NCBI GenBank assembly: GCA_947458675.1
Contig: CANHAW010000076.1
Location: forward strand, 1 to 8,189
Origin: Beijerinckiaceae bacterium
Lineage (GTDB): Bacteria; Pseudomonadota; Alphaproteobacteria; Rhizobiales; Beijerinckiaceae
Direction of reading: 5' to 3'
Length of the DNA stretch: 8,189 nt
The position numbers were made by a program, and so were the translations under genes. The notes under the pieces are model-generated. The model was given only the letters and a program-made list of their open reading frames with translations. It was not told the DNA's origin and did no database searches. Shown here piece after piece: positions 1 through 6,025 of the stretch (positions within the stretch are counted from its first letter, which is position 1; each line of letters starts with the position of its first letter).

Positions 1-249
1 ATCCCGGAAGATTCGCCCTATGATCGTGCCAAACTTGTCGATCCTGCCGTTATGGTGGCGCCGATCTGCTGGCTTGCCTCGCCTTTGTCGGATGGCGTGA
101 CAGGACGGCGTTTTGTCGCGCGGCAATGGGATGAAACGCGCACCCTCAATGAGGCGGCAGCTGCAGCATCGGCGCCCATTGCCTGGCCTGATCTGGCCAA
201 TGAGGCGTTAAAGGGCCAGCCGCGCAGTGCCGGCGCACTCAAAACATGA
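1..249 (+). CDS. SDR family oxidoreductase, C-terminal fragment (5' end outside window)
   Basis: This is the last 82 codons of a gene that begins before the window, ending at the TGA at 247-249. The stretch WLASPLSDGVTGRRFVA followed by RQWD is typical of the C-terminal end of classical short-chain dehydrogenases/reductases that use NAD(P)H, where a conserved 'SDGVTGRRF(I/V)A' segment closes the Rossmann fold. The cofactor glycine motif and the catalytic Ser-Tyr-Lys lie upstream and cannot be seen, so the substrate is unknown. The gene converges on the molybdenum hydroxylase operon and is separated from it by only 29 bp, with a hairpin between the stop codons. It may belong to the same catabolic locus, but this rests on position only. 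Confidence 0.72.
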   Translation: MPEDSPYDRAKLVDPAVMVAPICWLASPLSDGVTGRRFVARQWDETRTLNEAAAAASAPIAWPDLANEALKGQPRSAGALKT

Positions 250-274
250 GCGCGCCGGATTTTTGTTTTTAAAG

Positions 275-308
275 GCGGTCAGATCGCCGTCTGACCGTTT
301 TTCTCTTT
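275..308 (+). terminator. Intrinsic terminator in the convergent gap
   Basis: An 8-bp stem CGGTCAGA / TCTGACCG (276-283 and 290-297) with a 6-nt loop is followed on the plus strand by a T-rich tail (298-308). It would end transcription of the short-chain dehydrogenase gene. The hairpin lies inside the last codons and stop of the opposing molybdenum-subunit gene, so the two genes share this space. On the minus strand the sequence past the hairpin is also A/T-rich, so the site may work in both directions. Confidence 0.55.
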
Positions 309-2525
309 AAGCGCTGCAAGCACGCGCGCCGGCGTCATGGGGAATTGGCGCAAGCGCACGCCGGTTGCGTCGAAGAAAGCATTGGCAATGGCGGCAACTG
401 TGGCCCCCATGACTTCTTCGCCTGCGCCCGTCGATGGTTCATCCATCCGTTGCAAGACAATAGGCACGATCTCGGGATGTTCGGCAAAACGCAGGATCGG
501 ATAGCTGTTCCAGTCGAGGCTGGTGACGCCTTTCGTGTCGAATGTCACTTCTTCTTTCAGGACGCGACTGACCGACTGGATCATCTGGCCGACCATCTGG
601 TTCTCAACGAGACCCGGATTGACGACAAGGCCCGCATCCATGGCGCCATAGAGTTTCTTGACGACGATCACGCCTGTGCGCTTGTTCACCTCGATCTCGG
701 CAACGGCTGCACCATAGGACACGTGATGCGTGCCCAAGCCCAGTCCGCGCCCGGTCACGATCTCGCCTTTGGCGAGTGTCGAGCCCATCACGCGCTTTTT
801 CCATCCTGCCGCTTTGGCAGCAGCTTCCAGCACGCCGAGCCAGCGTTGATCGCCAATATTCTGTCGACGAAAGGCGAGCGGGTCCATGCCCACTGCAACC
901 GCCAATTCATCGATCGTCTGTTCTGAGGCAAAGGCGAAAGACAGATCGAGCGGCGAGCGCAAGGCCGCGCCGCGCAAATAGCCGGCCATCGGCACCGCAT
1001 GGCTCACCACCTTGCGGTTGGTGATTTTATACATGGATCCGGTGCTGATCGGATTGACCGTGATCGAGCCAGATCCTCCGGCACGCTCAACACCGGGTTT
1101 CCCGGCGGCACTGTCTTGCACGGTGGAGGTGATCGTCCAGCCATGTTGCCAGCCGTGATATTCATAAGCGGTGAGATTGCCTTTCGCATCGACACCGGCT
1201 TTCACCTCTGCCAGATGCGCGGGGCCGTAATTGTCCCAGCCATGTTCATCCCAGCGCATATATTGCAGGCGCACCGGGCGCCCGACAGCCTGCGAGAGAA
1301 GAGCGGCTGCTTGCGCTGCATCTTCATAGCAGGAACGCCCGAATGTTCCCGAGCTCTCGTAATATTGCACGCGGATTTTCTCGACCGGCATGCCGAGCAC
1401 GGTGGAGAGCATGGAGCGTGCATTGTAAATATCCTGCGAGGAGCAGCGGATATGTGCGCGCTCGCTGGTGACATCGGCCACTGCGCAATTGGGTGCAAAG
1501 GGCAAATGTCCCTGATAGGGGCAATGATAGGTCGAGCCCCGGATATGCGCGGCAGAGGCCATGGCCTTGTCGGCATTGCCTGCATTGACGATGATTGTAT
1601 CCGTCGATTTTGCCGCGCGCATATGTGCGAAGAGCTTGTCATTGCCGGGCAGCTCGGGTCGATCTTCCCAGGTGACTTTCAACTCCTGCGCTGCTTTGAC
1701 AGCATCCCATTCGCGCTCGGCAACAACGCCGATGAAGCCGGCCTTGCGTACGATTTGCACGCCGGGAATATGTTTGATGGAGGATTCATCATAATCCTTC
1801 ACCCGCGCACCGGCCGAAAAGGCGCCTTGCCCGCGCGGCAGGACAACGCGTCCATGCAGCATGCCCGGCACGCGCACATGCTGCACATGCTCATATTTCG
1901 CTGCCACTTTGTCGGGAATATCGACGCGTGGCGGCGAGGCACCAACAATCGTATAGCGGCCCGCAGGTTTCAGCGGCGCCGTGCCGGTGAATTTCACGTT
2001 GAACGGTTTGTCGCCGAGCAATTGGCTATAGGTGACCGAGCGCAGGCCGTTTTCACCGCGCACGGAAATCACGCCACGCGTAATTGTCAGACTGCCGGAT
2101 TGAACGCCCATATGCCGTGCTGCGCGCGCCATTAATGCCTGTCGTGCCTCAGCGGCAGCAAGGCGCAGTTTCGGGGCATCGCGATGGATCGAAGAGCTCG
2201 AACTTGTCGGGCCCTGATTGGGCGAGATATTCGTGTCGAGCCGCACGGCGCGCACTTGGTCCATGCCGAGATCGAGTTCTTCGGCTGCCACTTGCAACAG
2301 GCCCGTGGTGCTGCCTTGGCCCAATTCGCATTTGCCGAAATAGATCGTCGCCGTATTGTCGGAATGGATCGCAATCCATGTATCGACAGTGTCCGGATTT
2401 GGCGGGCCGGCCGTATCGCCGCGCGCTGCCAGTGTGGGTTTGGCTCCGAAAAGCGAAAAGCCGATGACGAGAGCGCCGCCCTTGAGGGCTGCGCGGCGGG
2501 TCAGTTCTGGATGAAGTGCGCTCAC
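279..2525 (-). CDS. Xanthine dehydrogenase family molybdopterin-binding subunit (IorB-like), Tat-exported
   Basis: This 748-residue protein is the catalytic large subunit of a molybdenum hydroxylase, in the isoquinoline 1-oxidoreductase beta / periplasmic aldehyde oxidoreductase branch. These enzymes add a water-derived oxygen to an N-heterocycle or aldehyde. The chosen start is the GTG at 2525, preceded by GGGAGGA at 2531-2537 and overlapping the upstream stop as GTGA. An ATG 25 codons earlier lies inside the upstream gene and has no such support. The N-terminus has a twin-arginine signal (TRRAALK, R10-R11, then a hydrophobic stretch), so the folded enzyme should act in the periplasm. Further landmarks are GKCELGQGSTTG near residue 70, which is typical of IorB-type proteins, GTFGRSCYEDAAQAAALL in the middle, and GAGEE close to the C-terminus. 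The first Glu of GAGEE (about E703) matches the catalytic base of the family. Length is normal for IorB (about 730-770). The substrate cannot be deduced. Confidence 0.93.
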   Translation of the reverse strand: MSALHPELTRRAALKGGALVIGFSLFGAKPTLAARGDTAGPPNPDTVDTWIAIHSDNTATIYFGKCELGQGSTTGLLQVAAEELDLGMDQVRAVRLDTNISPNQGPTSSSSSIHRDAPKLRLAAAEARQALMARAARHMGVQSGSLTITRGVISVRGENGLRSVTYSQLLGDKPFNVKFTGTAPLKPAGRYTIVGASPPRVDIPDKVAAKYEHVQHVRVPGMLHGRVVLPRGQGAFSAGARVKDYDESSIKHIPGVQIVRKAGFIGVVAEREWDAVKAAQELKVTWEDRPELPGNDKLFAHMRAAKSTDTIIVNAGNADKAMASAAHIRGSTYHCPYQGHLPFAPNCAVADVTSERAHIRCSSQDIYNARSMLSTVLGMPVEKIRVQYYESSGTFGRSCYEDAAQAAALLSQAVGRPVRLQYMRWDEHGWDNYGPAHLAEVKAGVDAKGNLTAYEYHGWQHGWTITSTVQDSAAGKPGVERAGGSGSITVNPISTGSMYKITNRKVVSHAVPMAGYLRGAALRSPLDLSFAFASEQTIDELAVAVGMDPLAFRRQNIGDQRWLGVLEAAAKAAGWKKRVMGSTLAKGEIVTGRGLGLGTHHVSYGAAVAEIEVNKRTGVIVVKKLYGAMDAGLVVNPGLVENQMVGQMIQSVSRVLKEEVTFDTKGVTSLDWNSYPILRFAEHPEIVPIVLQRMDEPSTGAGEEVMGATVAAIANAFFDATGVRLRQFPMTPARVLAALKEKNGQTAI

Positions 2526-3031
2526 AGCTTTCCTCCCGACATACGATTGGCGGCGAGTTTGATGGCTTTCATGACGCGCGGATAAGTCCCGCAGCGGCAC
2601 AAATGCCCATCCATATGGGCCCGGATCTGGGCGTCGCTGGGTTTGGTGTTTTGCGACAGGAGTTCAGCTCCCTTCACCGTCATGCCATTGTAGCAATAGC
2701 CGCAATGCATCGATTGCTCATCGATGAAGGCCTGCTGCAGCGGATGCAGCGCCGGTTTGGTGGGCAGTTTTTTCTGCTCGGCATAAAGGCCTGCAAGGCC
2801 TTCAAGCGTGGTGATCTTGCGCGCGCCAATGTCGCCGATCGGGGTCACGCAGGAGCGGATCTCGACACCATCGACAAGCACTGAGCAGGAGCCGCATTGC
2901 GCCAGGCCGCAGCCAAAGCGCGGCCCCTTCAGTTCCAGTTCGTTTTTGAGAACATAGAGCAATGGCGTGTCGGGATCGACACGAACGGCTTTTGTTTCGC
3001 CATTGACCGAAATCCTGAAATCCTGGGACAT
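2522..3031 (-). CDS. (2Fe-2S)-binding small subunit of the molybdenum hydroxylase (IorA-like)
   Basis: This 169-residue protein carries electrons from the molybdenum centre. The N-terminal half is a plant-type ferredoxin fold with C41, C46, C49 and C61 (FGCGLAQCGSC...RSC). The C-terminal half is the [2Fe-2S]-binding alpha-helical domain with C110, C113, C145 and C147 (HCGYC...HLCRCGTYPR). All eight cluster ligands are present and the length is standard. The ATG at 3031 follows GAGGAAAAC, a good ribosome binding site. It overlaps the large subunit gene by 4 bp. There is no signal peptide of its own, so export would depend on piggy-backing on the Tat signal of the large subunit, as known for IorAB-type periplasmic enzymes. 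No FAD subunit is encoded nearby, so electrons must leave the [2Fe-2S] clusters to an external acceptor such as a cytochrome c. Confidence 0.96.
   Translation of the reverse strand: MSQDFRISVNGETKAVRVDPDTPLLYVLKNELELKGPRFGCGLAQCGSCSVLVDGVEIRSCVTPIGDIGARKITTLEGLAGLYAEQKKLPTKPALHPLQQAFIDEQSMHCGYCYNGMTVKGAELLSQNTKPSDAQIRAHMDGHLCRCGTYPRVMKAIKLAANRMSGGKL
2531..2537 (-). promoter_or_regulatory. Strong ribosome binding site fixing a GTG start
   Basis: On the minus strand GGGAGGA is followed by AAGCT and then GTG. The spacing is near ideal and the GTG sits on the stop of the [2Fe-2S] gene as GTGA. This supports a coupled GTG start for the molybdenum subunit and argues against the longer reading frame from 2600. 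Confidence 0.8.
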
Positions 3032-3114
3032 GTTTTCCTCGCTCTTGCTGTTCTGGTGATTTTTACGCTTCCTCGTGCTTTGCTTCTGCTTTTGCTCTGC
3101 ATGCCATTTGTGCC

Positions 3115-4152
3115 TCAGCGCGCCTCGCCCATGCGCCGCACGCGTGCAACAATGTCGGGCGTGCTGGCATAGGCGCGCGCGACAACGGCGGCGATCTCTT
3201 CGCCGGTTACAATCTGGATCTCCATATTGCGCTTGGCGGCATCGGCGCGAAATTCTGCATCTTCAAGCGTTGCGACAAAGGCTTTGCGCAAGATCGCCAG
3301 CCGATCGGCAGGAATGCCGGGCGGGGCGATGAAGGGGCGGCCTGCCAGCAGCGGTGCAAGCAGCAATTCGGCTGCAGCGCGATCTTCCGCGCGATGCAGG
3401 CGATCGAAGATCAGCGGCACGTCTGGCAATTCAGGATGTTTCTTCAAAGCCATCTGCACGAGCAGATGAACTTTTTTCTGCTCGATCCAATCGGGCTTGG
3501 TCGTCTTGAAAGTCGACCAGAACAAAGCCGGATAGCCTTCGATCTCGCCGCGCTCCAGCGCCAGCATGGATTGGCCGGCGCCCGCATAGCCGGTGATCAG
3601 CCGGATTTTTGCCCCCGTCAGATCGATCAGGGCGTGCGCATAATTGGCGCTGATCGAGCCGATCACGCCGGCCATAATGGTCTCGCGCTTTTGCAGATCG
3701 TCGAGATTGCGCGTTGGCGATGTCGCCCAAGTGAAGGCCAGCGCCACTTCGCTATTGGCCGAGCCGATATAGCTGAGTTTGGTGGCATCGAATTGTTCGC
3801 CGCCCGGTGCTGTCAGCGGCTGGAAGGGCACGGTATTCTGCACCTGCGCCATGACCGTTCCATCTTTGGCGGCAATGCGCGCCAGATGATTGGTGACGAC
3901 AATGCCGCCTGCGCCCACCATATTTTTAACGACGAAATTCGGCCGGCCGGGAATCTGTTTGCCGTAATGATGGGCGACAAGTCTTGCATAAGCATCGTAG
4001 CCGCTGCCTGCTTCCGAGCCGACAAGCAGGTCGATGGTCTTGCCCTTGTAAAAGAATTCGCTCGCCTGCGCCTTTGCGCGGCTCGAGCTTATGAGCGTGC
4101 AGCCGACCAGAAAGGCCAGCGCCGCCCCCATGCAGCGCGAAGCAGCCAGCAT
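3115..4152 (-). CDS. Bug/TctC-type tripartite tricarboxylate transporter substrate-binding protein
   Basis: This 345-residue exported binding protein belongs to the Bug (TctC) family, which captures carboxylates, nicotinate, aromatic acids and similar small ligands in the periplasm. After the signal peptide comes FFYKGKTIDLLVG, the family's first strand, then GSGYDAYARLVAHHYGKQIPG (about 49-69) and VVKNMVGAGG (about 74-83), which form the ligand pocket loops. The start at 4152 has GGGAGGAG just upstream. The leader MLAASRCMGAALAFLVGC could be cut by signal peptidase I after AKAQA or, because LVGC fits a lipobox, by signal peptidase II at C18. It is the first gene of the operon with the two hydroxylase subunits and is separated from the iron-sulfur gene by 83 bp. 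No TctA/TctB membrane genes are in the window. The ligand is unknown. Confidence 0.92.
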   Translation of the reverse strand: MLAASRCMGAALAFLVGCTLISSSRAKAQASEFFYKGKTIDLLVGSEAGSGYDAYARLVAHHYGKQIPGRPNFVVKNMVGAGGIVVTNHLARIAAKDGTVMAQVQNTVPFQPLTAPGGEQFDATKLSYIGSANSEVALAFTWATSPTRNLDDLQKRETIMAGVIGSISANYAHALIDLTGAKIRLITGYAGAGQSMLALERGEIEGYPALFWSTFKTTKPDWIEQKKVHLLVQMALKKHPELPDVPLIFDRLHRAEDRAAAELLLAPLLAGRPFIAPPGIPADRLAILRKAFVATLEDAEFRADAAKRNMEIQIVTGEEIAAVVARAYASTPDIVARVRRMGEAR

Positions 4153-4165
4153 TTTCTCCTCCCGT

Positions 4166-4180
4166 GGGCCAAAGCGGCCC
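4166..4180 (-). repeat. Small hairpin in the leader of the binding-protein gene
   Basis: The perfect 5-bp inverted repeat GGGCC-AAAGC-GGCCC lies just upstream of the GGGAGGAG ribosome binding site of the minus-strand operon. It could form a stem in the mRNA leader, but it is short and may be chance in GC-rich DNA. Confidence 0.25.
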
Positions 4181-4293
4181 TGCGCTCGTCAAGCGGCGCT
4201 TGGGGGAAAGGCTAGGCTGCTAGGGGGGCGCGGGCAAGTTGCCCTTTAGCAGGGGTTTGCGGGGGCATGCGCGCTGCAGTGCAATATGGATAC

Positions 4294-4322
4294 TTGCTTT
4301 GCCTCTAGCCTGATGGCTATTT
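4294..4322 (+). promoter_or_regulatory. Candidate sigma-70-type promoter for the dioxygenase gene
   Basis: TTGCTT (4294-4299) and CTATTT (4317-4322) are separated by exactly 17 bp and lie about 90 bp before the dioxygenase start codon. The match to consensus is moderate. The placement in the divergent intergenic region is sensible, but no experiment or alignment backs it. Confidence 0.3.
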
Positions 4323-4326
4323 GAGG
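4302..4326. promoter_or_regulatory. Inverted repeat, candidate operator in the divergent region
   Basis: The core is a perfect 5-bp inverted repeat, TAGCC-TGAT-GGCTA (4306-4319). It is flanked by a second complementary pair, CCTC (4302-4305) and GAGG (4323-4326), the latter offset by a TTT insertion. It covers the spacer and -10 region of the candidate promoter, where a repressor would be expected to bind. The rest of the 257-bp gap (4153-4409) contains GC-rich sequence without an evident second promoter for the minus-strand operon. Confidence 0.35.
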
Positions 4327-4409
4327 AAAGCCAGAAGGCGGCTTGAAACGAGGCTGTGGAATCGGTCAGTTTGAAGCCAACAGGATCAAGAGATCAGGGA
4401 AGAAACCCC

Positions 4410-5276
4410 ATGCGCGACTTCAACGAGAAGACGATCACCGATGCGGTGATCCAGCGATTTGCCGATGCGCCGGATCCGCGCATCAAGCAGGTCTGCGCCT
4501 CGCTTGTGCGTCATCTGCACGATTTTGTCCGCGATGTGCGCCCCTCCTATGAGGAATGGGAATATGCCATCGATTTTCTGACGCGCACCGGCAAGATCTG
4601 CAACGGCAGCCGGCAGGAGTTCATTCTTCTGTCCGATACTCTGGGCGTGTCCATGCTGGTCGATGCGGTCAATAATCCGGTCGATGGCAAGGTGACGCAA
4701 TCGACTGTGCTTGGTCCCTTCTTTGTCGATGATGCGCCGAAATTCGAAGCCGGTGCCGATATTGCCGGCAAAATGCGCGGCATGCCCGCCTATGTCAGCG
4801 GCTCGGTGTTTTCGCAGGACGGGTCGCCGCTTGTGGGTGCATTGGTCGATGTCTGGCATTCCGACGATGATGGTTTTTACGACGTGCAGCAGCTCGAAAA
4901 ACTCGGCGGCAATGCCGGTCGCGGCCAGTTCAAGACCGATGAAAAGGGCGCTTTCTGTTTCTGGACGATCAAGCCGACTTTCTATCCCGTGCCGACGGAT
5001 GGGCCGGTGGGAGAAATGCTGAAGGCGCAGGGCCGTCATCCCTGGCGCCCGGCGCATCTGCATTTTCTTATTCGTGCGCCGGGCCATCGCAAGCTCGTCA
5101 CGCATATTTTCGACCGCGCCGATCGCTATCTCGATTCGGATGCTGTGTTTGGCGTCAAGGAAGAATTGGTGCGCGATTTCATCGATCACCCGCCCGGCAT
5201 TGCGCCCGATGGATCCAAGCGCGACAGCGCCTATGCAACGATCCAATATGATTTCGTCATGGCCAAACAGGGCTGA
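4410..5276 (+). CDS. Intradiol ring-cleavage dioxygenase, hydroxyquinol 1,2-dioxygenase type
   Basis: This 288-residue cytoplasmic non-heme Fe(III) enzyme opens an aromatic diol or triol ring between its two hydroxyl groups. Hydroxyquinol to maleylacetate is the likely reaction; catechol-type substrates remain possible. The N-terminal part (about 1-105) is the catechol dioxygenase dimerisation domain and includes STVLGPFFV. The catalytic beta-sandwich has GALVDVWHSDDDGFYDVQ, TIKPTFYPVPTDGPVG and HPWRPAHLHF. The four iron ligands of the family are present as Y157, Y192, H216 and H218. The 'DVWHSDDDGFYD' and 'DSDAVFGVK' stretches resemble the hydroxyquinol subgroup more than classical catechol enzymes. 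The ATG at 4410 is preferred, with AGGGAAG about 7 nt upstream; an in-frame ATG at 4356 would add 18 residues that do not look family-like. The gene is transcribed divergently from the hydroxylase operon and ends at an intrinsic terminator. Confidence 0.92.
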   Translation: MRDFNEKTITDAVIQRFADAPDPRIKQVCASLVRHLHDFVRDVRPSYEEWEYAIDFLTRTGKICNGSRQEFILLSDTLGVSMLVDAVNNPVDGKVTQSTVLGPFFVDDAPKFEAGADIAGKMRGMPAYVSGSVFSQDGSPLVGALVDVWHSDDDGFYDVQQLEKLGGNAGRGQFKTDEKGAFCFWTIKPTFYPVPTDGPVGEMLKAQGRHPWRPAHLHFLIRAPGHRKLVTHIFDRADRYLDSDAVFGVKEELVRDFIDHPPGIAPDGSKRDSAYATIQYDFVMAKQG

Positions 5277-5284
5277 TGCAAAAA

Positions 5285-5312
5285 GGCGGCGGTCTTTTTC
5301 CGCCGCCCTTTT
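5285..5312 (+). terminator. Intrinsic terminator after the dioxygenase gene
   Basis: The perfect 8-bp GC stem GGCGGCGG / CCGCCGCC (5285-5292 and 5300-5307) has a 7-nt T-rich loop. It is followed by C and TTTT, with AAAA just before the stem. It starts 8 bp after the dioxygenase stop codon and isolates that gene from the DoxX gene downstream. Confidence 0.85.
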
Positions 5313-5338
5313 ATGTTCTGAAGATCAATATGCTCCGT

Positions 5339-5350
5339 CGCGCATGCGCG
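5339..5350. repeat. 12-bp perfect palindrome CGCGCATGCGCG
   Basis: A self-complementary 12-mer lies in the 117-bp gap between the terminator and the DoxX gene, about 80 bp before its start. Its position fits an operator, but GC-rich palindromes of this kind also occur by chance. No convincing -35/-10 pair was found next to it. Confidence 0.3.
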
Positions 5351-5429
5351 CATGTCTCGGATAAAATGCAGAAGCCGTTGCGATTGAGCAAGGCATTGCT
5401 GCAGAGAAAAAACATAAGGGAGAAGTCAA

Positions 5430-5909
5430 ATGAACCTGGATGAAAACCCGCACATGTCGTCGCATCCTTTGCTCTCGCATGCCGATCGTCTGGCTGCGAT
5501 CTGGGCTGATTTTCTGATTCTGGCCGGGCGCGTCTGCGTCGGCTGGATTTTCATGCAAAGCGGCTATCGCAAGATCTGGGATATGGCGGCGGTCGCCAAG
5601 ACCTATCCGGCGCGCGGCCTGCCGGATTTTCTGGCCTATGTTGCAACGCCGATTGAATTGGTGGTCGGTCTGTTTCTCATCATCGGTTTTGCGACGCGCT
5701 ATTCGGCTTTCGTCATTCTGGTCTTCACCATTGTCGCGAGCTTTTCATCCCACGCCTATTGGACATTCACCGATCCGGCGCAGCGCATGATGCAGATGAC
5801 GCATTTCTGGAAGAATATGAGCATCAAGGGCGGCCTCATCCTTCTCTTCGTGACGGGTGGCGGCAAGCTTTCGCTTGATTACTTCCTGCGTCCCAGACGC
5901 GTGGGCTGA
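5430..5909 (+). CDS. DoxX family membrane protein
   Basis: This 159-residue inner-membrane protein has four likely membrane segments: about 26-44 (ILAGRVCVGWIFMQSGYRK), 68-87, 91-108 and 132-146. The R-x-x-x-G-W-x-F-x-x-S-G-x-x-K pattern in the first helix and the TPIELVVGLFLIIGFATR stretch are characteristic of DoxX/DoxD-type proteins. DoxD is a subunit of archaeal thiosulfate:quinone oxidoreductase, but most bacterial DoxX proteins have no proven function. The ATG at 5430 is preceded by AAGGGAGAAG; a second ATG at codon 9 is a less favoured alternative. The gene lies between two intrinsic terminators, so it is probably monocistronic or only partly co-transcribed with the transporter gene downstream. 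The link to sulfur metabolism is suggested by its neighbours, not by any catalytic residue. Confidence 0.85.
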   Translation: MNLDENPHMSSHPLLSHADRLAAIWADFLILAGRVCVGWIFMQSGYRKIWDMAAVAKTYPARGLPDFLAYVATPIELVVGLFLIIGFATRYSAFVILVFTIVASFSSHAYWTFTDPAQRMMQMTHFWKNMSIKGGLILLFVTGGGKLSLDYFLRPRRVG

Positions 5910-5946
5910 GGCAGTCCGCAAGCGTCTTTCTTTTTTCGCTTGATCT

Positions 5947-5992
5947 CGCCCCGCACGCCATGCACTTGGGCGTTGCGGGGCGTTTCTATTTT
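5947..5992 (+). terminator. Strong intrinsic terminator after the DoxX gene
   Basis: A long GC-rich stem pairs CGCCCCGCACGCC (5947-5959) with GGCGTTGCGGGGCG (5969-5982), with one bulged T and a 9-nt loop. The tail TTTCTATTTT follows. A weaker 6-bp repeat, CAAGCG / CGCTTG around a T-run (5919-5942), lies just before it. The terminator precedes the transporter start by only 33 bp, which makes an upstream start for that gene at 5960 (inside the loop) unlikely. Confidence 0.8.
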
Positions 5993-6025
5993 CCGGTCTG
6001 CCCCACGGTCAGATGGATCTTCAGC

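Noticed and set aside
999..2135. Long open frame on the plus strand inside the molybdenum-subunit gene
   Set aside because: It runs antisense to a gene with unmistakable family motifs and its translation has no recognisable domain. Such shadow frames are expected in GC-rich codon-biased DNA. The same applies to the antisense frames at 345-926, 3394-4215, 4386-5246 and 6419-7108.
2526..2600. Upstream ATG extension of the molybdenum subunit
   Set aside because: The added residues lie inside the iron-sulfur subunit gene, have no ribosome binding site of their own and precede a complete Tat signal. The GTG at 2525 is better.
3032..3114. Purine-rich repeats (GCAAAAGCAGAAGCAAAGCA on the minus strand) between the binding-protein and iron-sulfur genes
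   Set aside because: They are low-complexity leader sequence with no hairpin or promoter elements that I could support. Most likely an unstructured spacer within the operon.
4356..4409. Earlier in-frame ATG for the dioxygenase
   Set aside because: The extra 18 residues do not resemble the family N-terminus, and the ATG at 4410 has a better Shine-Dalgarno-like sequence.
5330..5443. Possible 37-residue leader peptide overlapping the DoxX start
   Set aside because: There is no clear ribosome binding site or recognisable sequence. It is a basic-residue-rich reading of intergenic DNA and is not supported.
5960..6025. Earlier in-frame ATG for the YedE-type transporter
   Set aside because: It falls in the loop of a strong intrinsic terminator and the added residues are not membrane-family-like.
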